Below are positions 16,433 through 24,813 of a stretch of 57,757 nucleotides of DNA, piece after piece. Below the pieces are notes generated by a model, which saw only the letters and a program-made list of their open reading frames with translations, was not told the origin of the DNA and ran no database searches. The stretch spans positions 1 through 57,757 of the forward strand of contig CBFIBG010000018.1 of NCBI GenBank assembly GCA_965660815.1. Reading direction: 5' to 3'. Origin of the DNA: Glaciecola sp965660815 (GTDB taxonomy: Bacteria > Pseudomonadota > Gammaproteobacteria > Enterobacterales > Alteromonadaceae). The translations under genes and the position numbers were made by a program. Within the stretch, counting starts at the first letter, position 1, and each line of letters starts with the position of its first letter.

Positions 16433-17275
16433 TTAAAGAGCGCCGCCGTTGAGCAGATCCTCAAAATCTGAAAAATCGTCCGCCTCTTCTTCCAACTCTT
16501 CTTGCGATTTTTCCTCAACTTTGCCGTCGCTGACTTCAAACGCTAGTCGCTGAAAGTAGGCATCACGCACGAATAAGTATTGATCAAGAGCTCGATTAAG
16601 TTGCTCTTCTTGGTCTAATAGCATTGCTCTTGTTTCAAGTATGCTAACCACTGCCGCCCCAATCACAATTGGATCTCTTAGCACCGTTGCTGGCCAATAG
16701 TAATTATCTACGACATTGCCTGTAAAACTTCTTATGTCACTGGGTCCTAGTGCTGGCAACATCAGATAGGGTCCAGTGCCGACTCCCCAAACCCCTAGAA
16801 CCTGTCCAAAATCTTCTTCTTTTTGCTCTAATTCCATGCCAGAAGCAACATCAAAAATGCCAAGTACGCCAACAGTCGAATTTACCGCAAACCTAGCTAA
16901 ACTCGTCATACTGGCTTCCACTTTACCTTGCAATAAATTGTTGATTGAGTTGGCTGGTTCTTCAATATTTTCAGAGGCATTTACCAACCCATCTCGAATA
17001 GCCTGCGGGGTATAATTTACGTAGACTTTAGTGATAGGTTTTAATATAAATCTATCCAACACTTCATAGTTAAAGTCCCAGACGACTCTGTTAACAGGCT
17101 CGAAAGGATCGACGTTATGCTCGTTTTCGGCTAATTCTAGGTCGTTATCTGTAGCGTTTGGGTCAGCTGTGGATGGCTGTGCTTGTTCATTTTGTTGATT
17201 GCTTGGACTTGACGCGCAACCCACCGTAAGACTCGTAACCAGCAACAACATCAGCAGACTGTGTACTCTCATCAT
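16433..17275 (-). CDS. mlaA: Phospholipid-transport outer-membrane lipoprotein MlaA (VacJ)
   Basis: Removes mislocalised phospholipids from the outer leaflet of the outer membrane and passes them to the Mla pathway. 280 residues. The lipoprotein signal ends at Cys20 (T-V-G-C), followed by a low-complexity N/Q/E linker. The MlaA core reads DPFEPVNRVVWDFNYEVLDRF, ARFAVNSTVG, EDFGQVLGVWGVG, GPYLMLPALGPSD. The C-terminus is acidic. The start overlaps the ccmI stop by 4 bp, so it is the last gene of the ccm operon; mla ABC genes are not here. Confidence 0.94.
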   Translation of the reverse strand: MMRVHSLLMLLLVTSLTVGCASSPSNQQNEQAQPSTADPNATDNDLELAENEHNVDPFEPVNRVVWDFNYEVLDRFILKPITKVYVNYTPQAIRDGLVNASENIEEPANSINNLLQGKVEASMTSLARFAVNSTVGVLGIFDVASGMELEQKEEDFGQVLGVWGVGTGPYLMLPALGPSDIRSFTGNVVDNYYWPATVLRDPIVIGAAVVSILETRAMLLDQEEQLNRALDQYLFVRDAYFQRLAFEVSDGKVEEKSQEELEEEADDFSDFEDLLNGGAL

Positions 17276-18555
17276 AAGTTTAATTCCCTGTCTATAGTCA
17301 CAGCTATATTTTTAGCGCTTCCTTTCACAAGTTCAATGCCAGCCACTGTGCCTTCCAAGTCTCCGCTCTTCGGTGTGACGTCTTGATCTTTAGATATTCT
17401 TGCTGTGACATTAATTAAATCAGCGCTGCTTAAATTCATATTTGCAATCATAGCATCGTTATCCGATAACTTAACGCTGGTCGGTAACTCTGATAGGTTC
17501 ATTCTAGTAACGGCTAACGGCGCTCTGGACTCTGAGTTTGTATTTTGAGCAAAGACAACCAAGTAAGCATTAGCCGGTATTTTTTCTCTTAATGCACTAG
17601 ACACATTAATATCGATTAAAATTTCACTTGTCCCTTCGGCTACTGAATTTTGAATATTCCCCTGAGCGGCAACACTGCTCGACGCGATTTCAAGATCAGC
17701 TCCAATGTTATTTAAACCTGAAACCAGTGACTGGTAGAATTGCTGGTCTGCACGTAGCTGATCTTTTATCAGGTTAAAATTTGCCAATGCCAATTCAAGC
17801 TCTTGGAGCTGTATGGCAACCAATGTGATTAACAAACGATAATTTCTATTTTCTGGTTGCTTGTTTATCAGATAGCCAAGCTGCCTCTTGGCGTTTTCGA
17901 GGCCGTTGTCTGTGCCCGATAACATCAGTGTTTCAGCATATTTAAACCGTAGCGCGTCGTCTTGTGGTGCTAGGTCAAGCGCTTTCTCGTAAGCAGCAAT
18001 GCCTTCATCAACTCTGCCTATGGAAGTGTTTACCAAAGCTAGATAACTCCAGCCCTGTGCATCATTCGGGTTCTCTCGCAAAGAACTTCTTATCGACAGC
18101 GCTAATTTTGCAAAGTCGTTTGGGTCGAGGTTATTCCCCCCATCTTCTTGCATTTTTGTACGAATTTCATCGACGTCTTGCATAGACTGCTTATATTGCA
18201 CCAAACCACCGAGTTGATTGGAATCGTAATATACCCACGCCCCAACAACCAACGCTGGTATGCCTAACAAAATTAACCGTTTGCCACTAGAAGCAGATGA
18301 GATTTGTGGTCGGTCATCGACATCGGGAGTTTCGTCAATCAGCGCAAGCTTAAGTTCTTTTATAGTGGCGTCTTTTTCTTCTTCATCAATAAGTCCTTCT
18401 TCTACTTCTTGCTCTAATTCGCGCATCCTTTGCTTGATAACATTCGCATTCGACAGTTCAATTTTTTGCTGCTTTCGAGCTTTGAAAAGAGGAATGACGA
18501 TAAACAGTAGTGCTACAAAAACGAGTAACAAAGCGAAAATATAAAACTGTAACAC
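17272..18555 (-). CDS. ccmI: Cytochrome c maturation protein CcmI
   Basis: Chaperone for apocytochrome c at the heme ligation complex. 427 residues. An N-terminal membrane segment (about 3-23), a cytoplasmic acidic leucine-zipper-like loop (RMRELEQEVEEGLIDEEE), and a second membrane segment (about 93-108) come first. A periplasmic TPR region (GWSYLALVNTSIGRVDEGIAAYEKAL) and a C-terminal beta domain follow. It starts directly after ccmH (0 bp) and overlaps mlaA. Confidence 0.92.
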   Translation of the reverse strand: MLQFYIFALLLVFVALLFIVIPLFKARKQQKIELSNANVIKQRMRELEQEVEEGLIDEEEKDATIKELKLALIDETPDVDDRPQISSASSGKRLILLGIPALVVGAWVYYDSNQLGGLVQYKQSMQDVDEIRTKMQEDGGNNLDPNDFAKLALSIRSSLRENPNDAQGWSYLALVNTSIGRVDEGIAAYEKALDLAPQDDALRFKYAETLMLSGTDNGLENAKRQLGYLINKQPENRNYRLLITLVAIQLQELELALANFNLIKDQLRADQQFYQSLVSGLNNIGADLEIASSSVAAQGNIQNSVAEGTSEILIDINVSSALREKIPANAYLVVFAQNTNSESRAPLAVTRMNLSELPTSVKLSDNDAMIANMNLSSADLINVTARISKDQDVTPKSGDLEGTVAGIELVKGSAKNIAVTIDRELNL

Positions 18556-19050
18556 TTAGTCTTCCTTCAATAATTTATCAGCGCGAGCAAGTCGCTCTTC
18601 TAACTCAGCTTCAGATAACGATTGCTCACCCTTTCGCCGTTTAATGAAGAATACTAGCATCATCAATGCGAACAATACGGGTAATAACCAAAGCCAGACG
18701 GTAACCGCATTGACCGGGGGTTGATAATAAACAAAGTCGCCATAGCGCTGTTTCATCCAATCAATGACTTCTGGCTTTTCTTTTCCCTCTTGCATCAATT
18801 CATACACTTTTCGACGCATATCATGAGAAATAGGCGCGTCTGAGTCGGCAATGTTTTGGTTTTGACATTTAGGGCATCGAAGCACTTCGGTGAGTTCTAA
18901 AAATTCTTTGCGTTTGTTTGGATCGCCAAACACATAGTTCTCGGCATACTCGCGCTTGGGCTGTGCATTTTGTTCACCTTCGGCCATAACCAGTCTTGCA
19001 GTAAGCATATTAATTATGACACATATAAACACTATGGTTACTTTACTCAC
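18556..19050 (-). CDS. ccmH: Cytochrome c maturation protein CcmH (thioredoxin-fold thiol reductant)
   Basis: Reduces the CXXCH cysteines of apocytochrome c for heme attachment. 164 residues: signal peptide (to about A23), the family active site LRCPKCQNQN with Cys59 and Cys62, three-helix fold with MRRKVYELMQEGK, and a C-terminal membrane anchor (VWLWLLPVLFALMMLVFFIKRR). It is the short CcmH form, with CcmI encoded separately. It overlaps ccmG by 8 bp. Confidence 0.94.
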   Translation of the reverse strand: MSKVTIVFICVIINMLTARLVMAEGEQNAQPKREYAENYVFGDPNKRKEFLELTEVLRCPKCQNQNIADSDAPISHDMRRKVYELMQEGKEKPEVIDWMKQRYGDFVYYQPPVNAVTVWLWLLPVLFALMMLVFFIKRRKGEQSLSEAELEERLARADKLLKED

Positions 19051-19696
19051 TTGGTTTTCCTTTTGCTCGGCTTGCCTGCTCTAGCTGAGCATTGAACGTA
19101 TTTATTTTATTGGATAGTTCAGGCGACAGTTCCGCTAACACATCTTTAAACTTATTGCGCCAGACTCTGGGATTGATGTCGCCCAAATGATGCACTCGGA
19201 TCACACCATTTTGGTCGACCAAAAACGTTTCGGGCGCGCCCGTTACGCCCAAGTCCAGCGAAGTATTTCTATATACATCAAAGATATTGAACTGGTATGG
19301 GTCGCCAAATCGATTGGTGGTTTGCAGGACTTCTCTGCGAACGCGGTTAATGGTTTTTGTCCCAAAATCTGGGTCGAGATCTTGGTCGTAATACAATCCA
19401 ACAATTCGCAAACCCTGTTGTCTGAGATTAGTCAAATATGGCAATTCAACTGCGCACGTCTGACACCACACTCCCCACACATTCACCAAGGTGACTTCGC
19501 CGTCGAAAATGTCGTTGGTGTATACAATGGTTTCATCGTTGAGGTCGGGTAACTCAAACGCTGGAAACGGCTCAGATAAGACTTCCGATTCACGTTCAGT
19601 CGGATCGGAGAACAAGCCTTTGAACAAGAACACCGTTACCATCAAAAACAAGGCTAAAGGCAGTAAGAAAGTAATAAATTTACTGGTTTTCATCAC
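19043..19696 (-). CDS. ccmG: Thiol:disulfide interchange protein CcmG/DsbE
   Basis: Membrane-anchored periplasmic thioredoxin that reduces CcmH or apocytochrome c. 217 residues: N-terminal anchor (about 7-27), active site WGVWCQTC with Cys78 and Cys81, and the cis-proline loop TGAPETFLVD. It is about 30 residues longer than E. coli CcmG owing to a charged C-terminal tail. ATGA overlap with ccmF. Confidence 0.93.
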   Translation of the reverse strand: MMKTSKFITFLLPLALFLMVTVFLFKGLFSDPTERESEVLSEPFPAFELPDLNDETIVYTNDIFDGEVTLVNVWGVWCQTCAVELPYLTNLRQQGLRIVGLYYDQDLDPDFGTKTINRVRREVLQTTNRFGDPYQFNIFDVYRNTSLDLGVTGAPETFLVDQNGVIRVHHLGDINPRVWRNKFKDVLAELSPELSNKINTFNAQLEQASRAKGKPSE

Positions 19697-21714
19697 TGTG
19701 ACCGCTTCGCTTGAATTAAAGGACTTTGCACTGGCTTTTCGGGCTCAGGCTTCAATTTTTGCTTAATAGTGGCGATTTTATTAATCCGATAGCGCTTATC
19801 TGCAATTGAGAAAATACCGCCAATACACATAATGAACGCACCGCCCCAAATCCACACAACGAAAGGTTTATAGTAAAGCCTAATGGCCCAAGCGTCGCCA
19901 TCAAGAGGCTCGCCCATGGCTACGAATAAGTCTCTGGTTAGAGTAGTGTGGATCCCAGCTTCCGTCATTGGCATTTGTTGGACGATATATAGTCGTTTTT
20001 CAGGCTCTAGATGGTTTACCAATTCCCCGTTTTTGAAGATATCAAAGATCCCTTTATCTGAAATATAGTTAGGGCCATTGACTTTCTCGACACCTGTAAA
20101 CAATATGTCATAGTCTGCTATTTGAATAGTCTGACCAGGTTGCATCTTAACATCTCTTTCAATTTCATAATTACTGACCAAAGTGATGCCAATTAAACAC
20201 ACCGCAAACCCTAGGTGACCCAGTATCATTCCCCAATGGCTTCGTGTTAATTTTCTAAGAGATGAGAAAATAGGTTCATCTTGAGTGGACGATGTTACTC
20301 GTTGTCTTACTTCCATAATAGAAGTTACGAGTATCCAAAACGCCAAAAGTAACCCTAAGAGCGCCATGAAGGTTTGATTGTCGTAACTAAAGTTAACCAG
20401 AAGTGCTGCTGAGATTGCTACAAGAAAAGCCACAACAAGTTGGTTCCTTAGGGCCGACGGCCTTTGAGATTTCCATCTAGTGAGTGGGCCCACGCCTAAG
20501 AAGAACACAAAAGGCACTACCAATAAAGTAAACATTTGATTGAAGAACGGAGCGCCTATAGAAATAGTGCCCAAGCCTATCTCTTTGTGAATGAGTGGAA
20601 ACAAGGTTCCTAATAGCACTACAATTGTGGCCGCACACAGCAATACGTTATTGCCCATCAACATCATCTCTCTGGAGAACAACTCGTATCTACCAGCACT
20701 CTTTAATTGAGCCGCTCTAAAAGCGTACAACAACAGAGAACTGCCTATCACAAGCACGAGTAACCCAAGTATGAATAACCCTCTTGACGGGTCGCTAGCA
20801 AAAGAGTGAACAGACACTAACACGCCTGAACGGACCAAAAATGTGCCCAATAAACTCAATGAAAACGCAGAAATTGCGAGTAAAACAGTCCACGATTTAA
20901 AGGCTTTTCGCTTTTCCGTGACCGCTAAGCTGTGCATTAATGCCGTTCCGACTAGCCATGGCATAAATGATGCGTTTTCAACGGGATCCCAAAACCACCA
21001 GCCTCCCCAGCCTAATTCGTAATACGCCCACCAGCTGCCAAGCGCAATACCTATGGTCAAAAAGCTCCAGGCGGCAATGGTCCAAGGTCTTGACCACCTT
21101 GCCCATGTTGAATCTAGTTTTCCGCCAATTAACGCAGCGATGGCGAAAGCAAAGGCGACAGAGAAACCGACGTAGCCCATGTACAACATAGGCGGATGTA
21201 TGATCATGCCAAAATCTTGCAATAGTGGATTTAAGTCTCGGCCGTCTACCGGAAAAAATGGAAGCATGCTGTCGAAAGGATTTGAAGTAATAAGCATAAA
21301 CAGATAAAAGGATATGCTCACCATTCCCAATACAGATAGCACACGAGACAACATTACCTGAGGAATGCCCTTAGAAAAAATTGCAACAGCCAATGTCCAA
21401 ATGGCGAATATTAGCACCCAAAGCAAAAACGAGCCTTCATGTCCCCCCCACACAGCAGTTGCTTTGTAATACCATGGAAGCTGGCTATTTGAGTTTTGAG
21501 CCACATACGCGACGCTAAAATCGTCTGTCATGAACGCATACGTTAAGCAGATATAGGCAACCAACGTAAAAGCAAACAATCCATAGGTTAAGGGTCTGGC
21601 CAAACGCATCAGAGTAGCATTATTAGTTTGCGCTCCATATAAAGGATATACGGACAATAAGATTGACAATATCAATGCGATAACGAGTGTAAAATTACCA
21701 AGTTCGGGGATCAT
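19693..21714 (-). CDS. ccmF: Heme lyase subunit CcmF
   Basis: Core of the cytochrome c heme ligation complex. 673 residues, about 15 membrane segments. The tryptophan-rich heme-handling motif reads GWGGWWFWDPVENASFMPWL, with an earlier WGGHEGSFLLW and conserved histidines (HPPMLYMGYVGF and H-S-L-A-V region). The periplasmic C-terminal domain (VKMQPGQTIQIADY) precedes the last membrane segment. It starts 2 bp after the ccmE stop. Confidence 0.96.
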   Translation of the reverse strand: MIPELGNFTLVIALILSILLSVYPLYGAQTNNATLMRLARPLTYGLFAFTLVAYICLTYAFMTDDFSVAYVAQNSNSQLPWYYKATAVWGGHEGSFLLWVLIFAIWTLAVAIFSKGIPQVMLSRVLSVLGMVSISFYLFMLITSNPFDSMLPFFPVDGRDLNPLLQDFGMIIHPPMLYMGYVGFSVAFAFAIAALIGGKLDSTWARWSRPWTIAAWSFLTIGIALGSWWAYYELGWGGWWFWDPVENASFMPWLVGTALMHSLAVTEKRKAFKSWTVLLAISAFSLSLLGTFLVRSGVLVSVHSFASDPSRGLFILGLLVLVIGSSLLLYAFRAAQLKSAGRYELFSREMMLMGNNVLLCAATIVVLLGTLFPLIHKEIGLGTISIGAPFFNQMFTLLVVPFVFFLGVGPLTRWKSQRPSALRNQLVVAFLVAISAALLVNFSYDNQTFMALLGLLLAFWILVTSIMEVRQRVTSSTQDEPIFSSLRKLTRSHWGMILGHLGFAVCLIGITLVSNYEIERDVKMQPGQTIQIADYDILFTGVEKVNGPNYISDKGIFDIFKNGELVNHLEPEKRLYIVQQMPMTEAGIHTTLTRDLFVAMGEPLDGDAWAIRLYYKPFVVWIWGGAFIMCIGGIFSIADKRYRINKIATIKQKLKPEPEKPVQSPLIQAKRSQ

Positions 21715-21716
21715 GG

Positions 21717-22187
21717 TTAGTAACCTGCCTGTTGAGGTGGGATATGCTTAATGCCTTTCATTTTTTCGGCTAATTCGGGCGGCATGTATTCTTCATCGTG
21801 CTTGGCTAGGACTTCGTGGGCAACTATAAGTTTGCCGCCTTCTAGTATGCCTGAAGCCACAATGCCCTGCCCCTCTCTAAATAGATCGGGCAAAATACCT
21901 GTGAACTCAACAGTTACAGCGGGCCCTGTATCAACTAAGTCGAAACTAACCGCTAACGTTTCGTTATCTCGGCTGACGCTGCCAGGCACGACCATGCCTC
22001 CAATTCGAATACGCTGTCCGATTTCGGGTTTCACGCCCGTTTTATCTTTTCCATTGACGATTTCACTAGGCGTAAAAAAGGCATCGACATTATCGCTGAG
22101 GCTGTACAACATTATGCCAACCGCCGCAGAGACTAATATGATGATACTTGAAACGGCAAATAGCCGTTGTTTTCTTCTAGAATTCAT
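21717..22187 (-). CDS. ccmE: Heme chaperone CcmE
   Basis: Holds heme covalently in the periplasm and passes it to CcmF. 156 residues: N-terminal membrane anchor (about 9-28), OB-fold, and the heme-binding histidine His130 in AKHDEEYMPPE, the same position as in E. coli. The H-x-x-x-Y type marks ordinary (not cysteine-type) CcmE. Confidence 0.96.
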   Translation of the reverse strand: MNSRRKQRLFAVSSIIILVSAAVGIMLYSLSDNVDAFFTPSEIVNGKDKTGVKPEIGQRIRIGGMVVPGSVSRDNETLAVSFDLVDTGPAVTVEFTGILPDLFREGQGIVASGILEGGKLIVAHEVLAKHDEEYMPPELAEKMKGIKHIPPQQAGY

Positions 22188-22237
22188 AATGTTACTTAAT
22201 ACTCAATAATTAAAACTATTTAAAATGATAAAACCGA

Positions 22238-23302
22238 TCAATTAGAAGATACTTGCGCCTGCACGCTTTTATTCTTTCTCTTTTGCTCTCTTGCTCTTAA
22301 AATTCGCTCTGCACGCTGCTTTTGTTTTTGAGCCGCTTTTATTATGCTCTTACGTTCAATGATGCTCAGCACCAGCACAAGCAGTAAGGTTGCTAAACTC
22401 ACGGAGTAACTTAGCCAGACAAACAGTCCTCTGCCTCCCATATCCCAAAATGCAGACATGTTTTCAAATTTAAACCCCTGTGAACTTGCCCAAAAAATGC
22501 CGAGACCAAGCGCAATAACGATGCCTAACCACCAACCTTTAGATATGACCGCTTTCGGATTTAGTTGTTCATTTTCCAGCGTATTTATCACCCAAGGGCG
22601 GTGACCATCTCTTTTAATTAATTCATTTTTTAATCTAATGAGAGTTACCAGGCCAATAAAACCGGCCATGCCTACCATTCCGGTAAGCAGTGGGACAACC
22701 ATCTCCATTGGCATGGAGGGTTTATCAAGCTTGCTGATGGTGGCGGTTTGATGCAGGGTGTTCCACCACTCAACCGAATACTTAATAATGGGGATGTTGA
22801 CAACTCCCACCATGGCCATAATCGCCGCCGCTTTTCCGCCTTGTTGTTTGTCATCAAACGATGAATACAAGGCGATAACCCCAAGATATAAAAATAATAG
22901 TATCAATTGCGAAGTAAGCCTTGCATCCCATATCCAGTAAGTGCCCCAAGTAGGTTTGCCCCATACTGCGCCGGTAAACAAAGAAATAAACGTAATTGCG
23001 GCGCCTATCGGCGCAATGGCAATCATGGTCATTAATGCGCTTCGCCATTGCCATACCATCCCTACGAATGCAGCCACCGCCATGGCAACATAGGCACTTA
23101 AGGAAAGAGTAGCCGTTGGCACGTGTATATAAATAATTCGATACACATCAAACTGCTGGTAGTCGGTTGGGGCGAATGCCAAACCCCAAATGATAGATAC
23201 AGGCAGACAAATACAAAATATCGCAGCAAAGTATGGCATTAGGCTATTGCAAGCCCCGTAGGCTCGCTCGGGTTGAGCAAATGAATTAATCCACTTCCAC
23301 AT
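22238..23302 (-). CDS. ccmC: CcmC-CcmD fusion, heme export to CcmE
   Basis: 354 residues, against about 245 for normal CcmC. Residues 1 to about 240 are CcmC: WIWDARLTSQ within the tryptophan-rich motif, histidines in YIHVPTA and WNTLHQ, and six membrane segments. An extra hydrophobic segment follows (WWLGIVIALGLGIFWAS). Then comes a complete CcmD-like unit: MSAFWDMGGRGLFVWLSYSV, one membrane segment and a basic coiled tail. No separate ccmD exists between ccmC and ccmE. One continuous frame, 1-bp overlap with ccmB (TAATG). CcmC attaches heme to CcmE; CcmD helps release holo-CcmE from the CcmABC complex. Confidence 0.93.
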   Translation of the reverse strand: MWKWINSFAQPERAYGACNSLMPYFAAIFCICLPVSIIWGLAFAPTDYQQFDVYRIIYIHVPTATLSLSAYVAMAVAAFVGMVWQWRSALMTMIAIAPIGAAITFISLFTGAVWGKPTWGTYWIWDARLTSQLILLFLYLGVIALYSSFDDKQQGGKAAAIMAMVGVVNIPIIKYSVEWWNTLHQTATISKLDKPSMPMEMVVPLLTGMVGMAGFIGLVTLIRLKNELIKRDGHRPWVINTLENEQLNPKAVISKGWWLGIVIALGLGIFWASSQGFKFENMSAFWDMGGRGLFVWLSYSVSLATLLLVLVLSIIERKSIIKAAQKQKQRAERILRAREQKRKNKSVQAQVSSN

Positions 23303-23985
23303 TATTGCTGACTCACTTTCAATGAATAAGCAATGACCATAGGGGCCAAAGCTAGTACTAATAATAAAATTCCTGACATAATACCAAGTTGAAAGGTAAA
23401 AGGTAAATTCATAGCGGCCGAATCTATGGCCGATGTGGCAAAAATCAGTAACGGAATAAATAACGGGATCAGCAGTAAACTGACCAATACGCCACTGCGT
23501 TGCAACCCTAATGTAAGTGCTACGCCTATCGCTCCAATAAGACTAATAGTAGGCGTGCCTAATATTAAGGTACATAATAGCCCTACATACATATTTATCG
23601 TCATGTTTAAAAATAACGCCAGTAACGGCGATAATAACAATAACGGCACAATATGAACGATCCAATGCGCAAATACTTTCACCAACACAATTAAGTATAG
23701 TGGCGCACTAGTGAGCGTAATTTGCTCTAAACTGCCATCTAAAAAATCGTCTCGAAATAGTCTGTCCATGCCCATTAAAAGCGATAGGATCGCCGCGACC
23801 CAGAAAACCGCGCCGCTCACCAACTGCAAAGTTTGAGGGCTTGGGCCTATTGCCAGCGGAAATAAGGTGACCACCATTAAAAAAAATACGAGCGGCTGCA
23901 TAAGCTCTGCTCTTTGCCGGTAAGCAAGCGATAAATCCCGTTTAAATACAGCAAAAAGCTGATTTCTAGTGGAGCCCATTACCAA
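23302..23985 (-). CDS. ccmB: Heme exporter membrane subunit CcmB
   Basis: Membrane partner of the CcmA ATPase in the CcmABCD complex that frees holo-CcmE. 227 residues with six membrane segments. Family marks are the N-terminal FKRDLSLAYRQRAE and DRLFRDDFLDGSLEQ. It overlaps ccmA by 7 bp and ccmC by 1 bp. Confidence 0.95.
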   Translation of the reverse strand: MVMGSTRNQLFAVFKRDLSLAYRQRAELMQPLVFFLMVVTLFPLAIGPSPQTLQLVSGAVFWVAAILSLLMGMDRLFRDDFLDGSLEQITLTSAPLYLIVLVKVFAHWIVHIVPLLLLSPLLALFLNMTINMYVGLLCTLILGTPTISLIGAIGVALTLGLQRSGVLVSLLLIPLFIPLLIFATSAIDSAAMNLPFTFQLGIMSGILLLVLALAPMVIAYSLKVSQQ

Positions 23986-24608
23986 TTGTACTCCAATTCA
24001 AACACTCTTAATCCTTGCTCAATGGACACCGCTTGATGTGAGGTCATAATAATAGCGCCTCCGTTTCGAGAGAATGCTTCTATTTTACCCTCAATGAGCT
24101 TTACCGTTCCCACGTCAAGTGCGGTAAATGGCTCATCTAGAATCCAAAGCTTGGCGTTAGGTTTTATCAATAATTTAGCCAAACTGACCTTGCGTTGTTG
24201 GCCTGCTGACAGGTTTTTAACCGGCAAATCGTCAAGCCCAGTTAAGCCTAACTCTTCCAAATAATGAATAATCTCATGCTTTTTGGTGTTTTGACCTTGC
24301 AACTGACTCCAAAACATTAAGTTTTCAGTCGCAGATAGTAGGCTGTTATGGCCTAATTTGTGACCACAATATACAAACTGAGAAGCGGCAAAGTCCAGTT
24401 CTGTGTGCACACAATGATTGTTTATCAATACCTTTCCAGTTATTGGCTCACTAAGACCAACAAGAATACGCAACAAACTCGTTTTTCCCGCGCCATTTTC
24501 TCCCTTTAATAGCACAACCTCGCCTGTATCTACAGACAAATCAATGTTACTGAAAAGAGTCCTATCTTGCTTTTCACAGGTTAAATCAGTTGCTTGTAAA
24601 ATCGACAA
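23979..24608 (-). CDS. ccmA: Heme exporter ATP-binding subunit CcmA
   Basis: ABC ATPase that drives release of heme-loaded CcmE. 209 residues, starting at TTG. Walker A GENGAGKTS at residues 36-44, signature LSAGQQRKVSLAKL, Walker B LWILDEPFTALD, and the switch histidine in TSHQ. First gene of the operon ccmABC(D)EFGHI-mlaA; the promoter should lie in the 205 bp before the divergent fliK-like gene. Confidence 0.95.
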   Translation of the reverse strand: MSILQATDLTCEKQDRTLFSNIDLSVDTGEVVLLKGENGAGKTSLLRILVGLSEPITGKVLINNHCVHTELDFAASQFVYCGHKLGHNSLLSATENLMFWSQLQGQNTKKHEIIHYLEELGLTGLDDLPVKNLSAGQQRKVSLAKLLIKPNAKLWILDEPFTALDVGTVKLIEGKIEAFSRNGGAIIMTSHQAVSIEQGLRVFELEYNW

Positions 24609-24813
24609 CGCGTTGCTCAGGTTACTGAAAATTCGGCGAATACTAGCACAATTTGAACTGCGATAGTATGGACATAAGACTGATTTTCATCAAAATTAAG
24701 CTCGAAAAAACCAAATGTTTGATTCGAGTCAAGTTTACATTCAAGGGTTGAACTGAGTACTAATTATCGATCATCTTCTTTAAGTTTCACTGCACCATTC
24801 CGATATCAAATAG

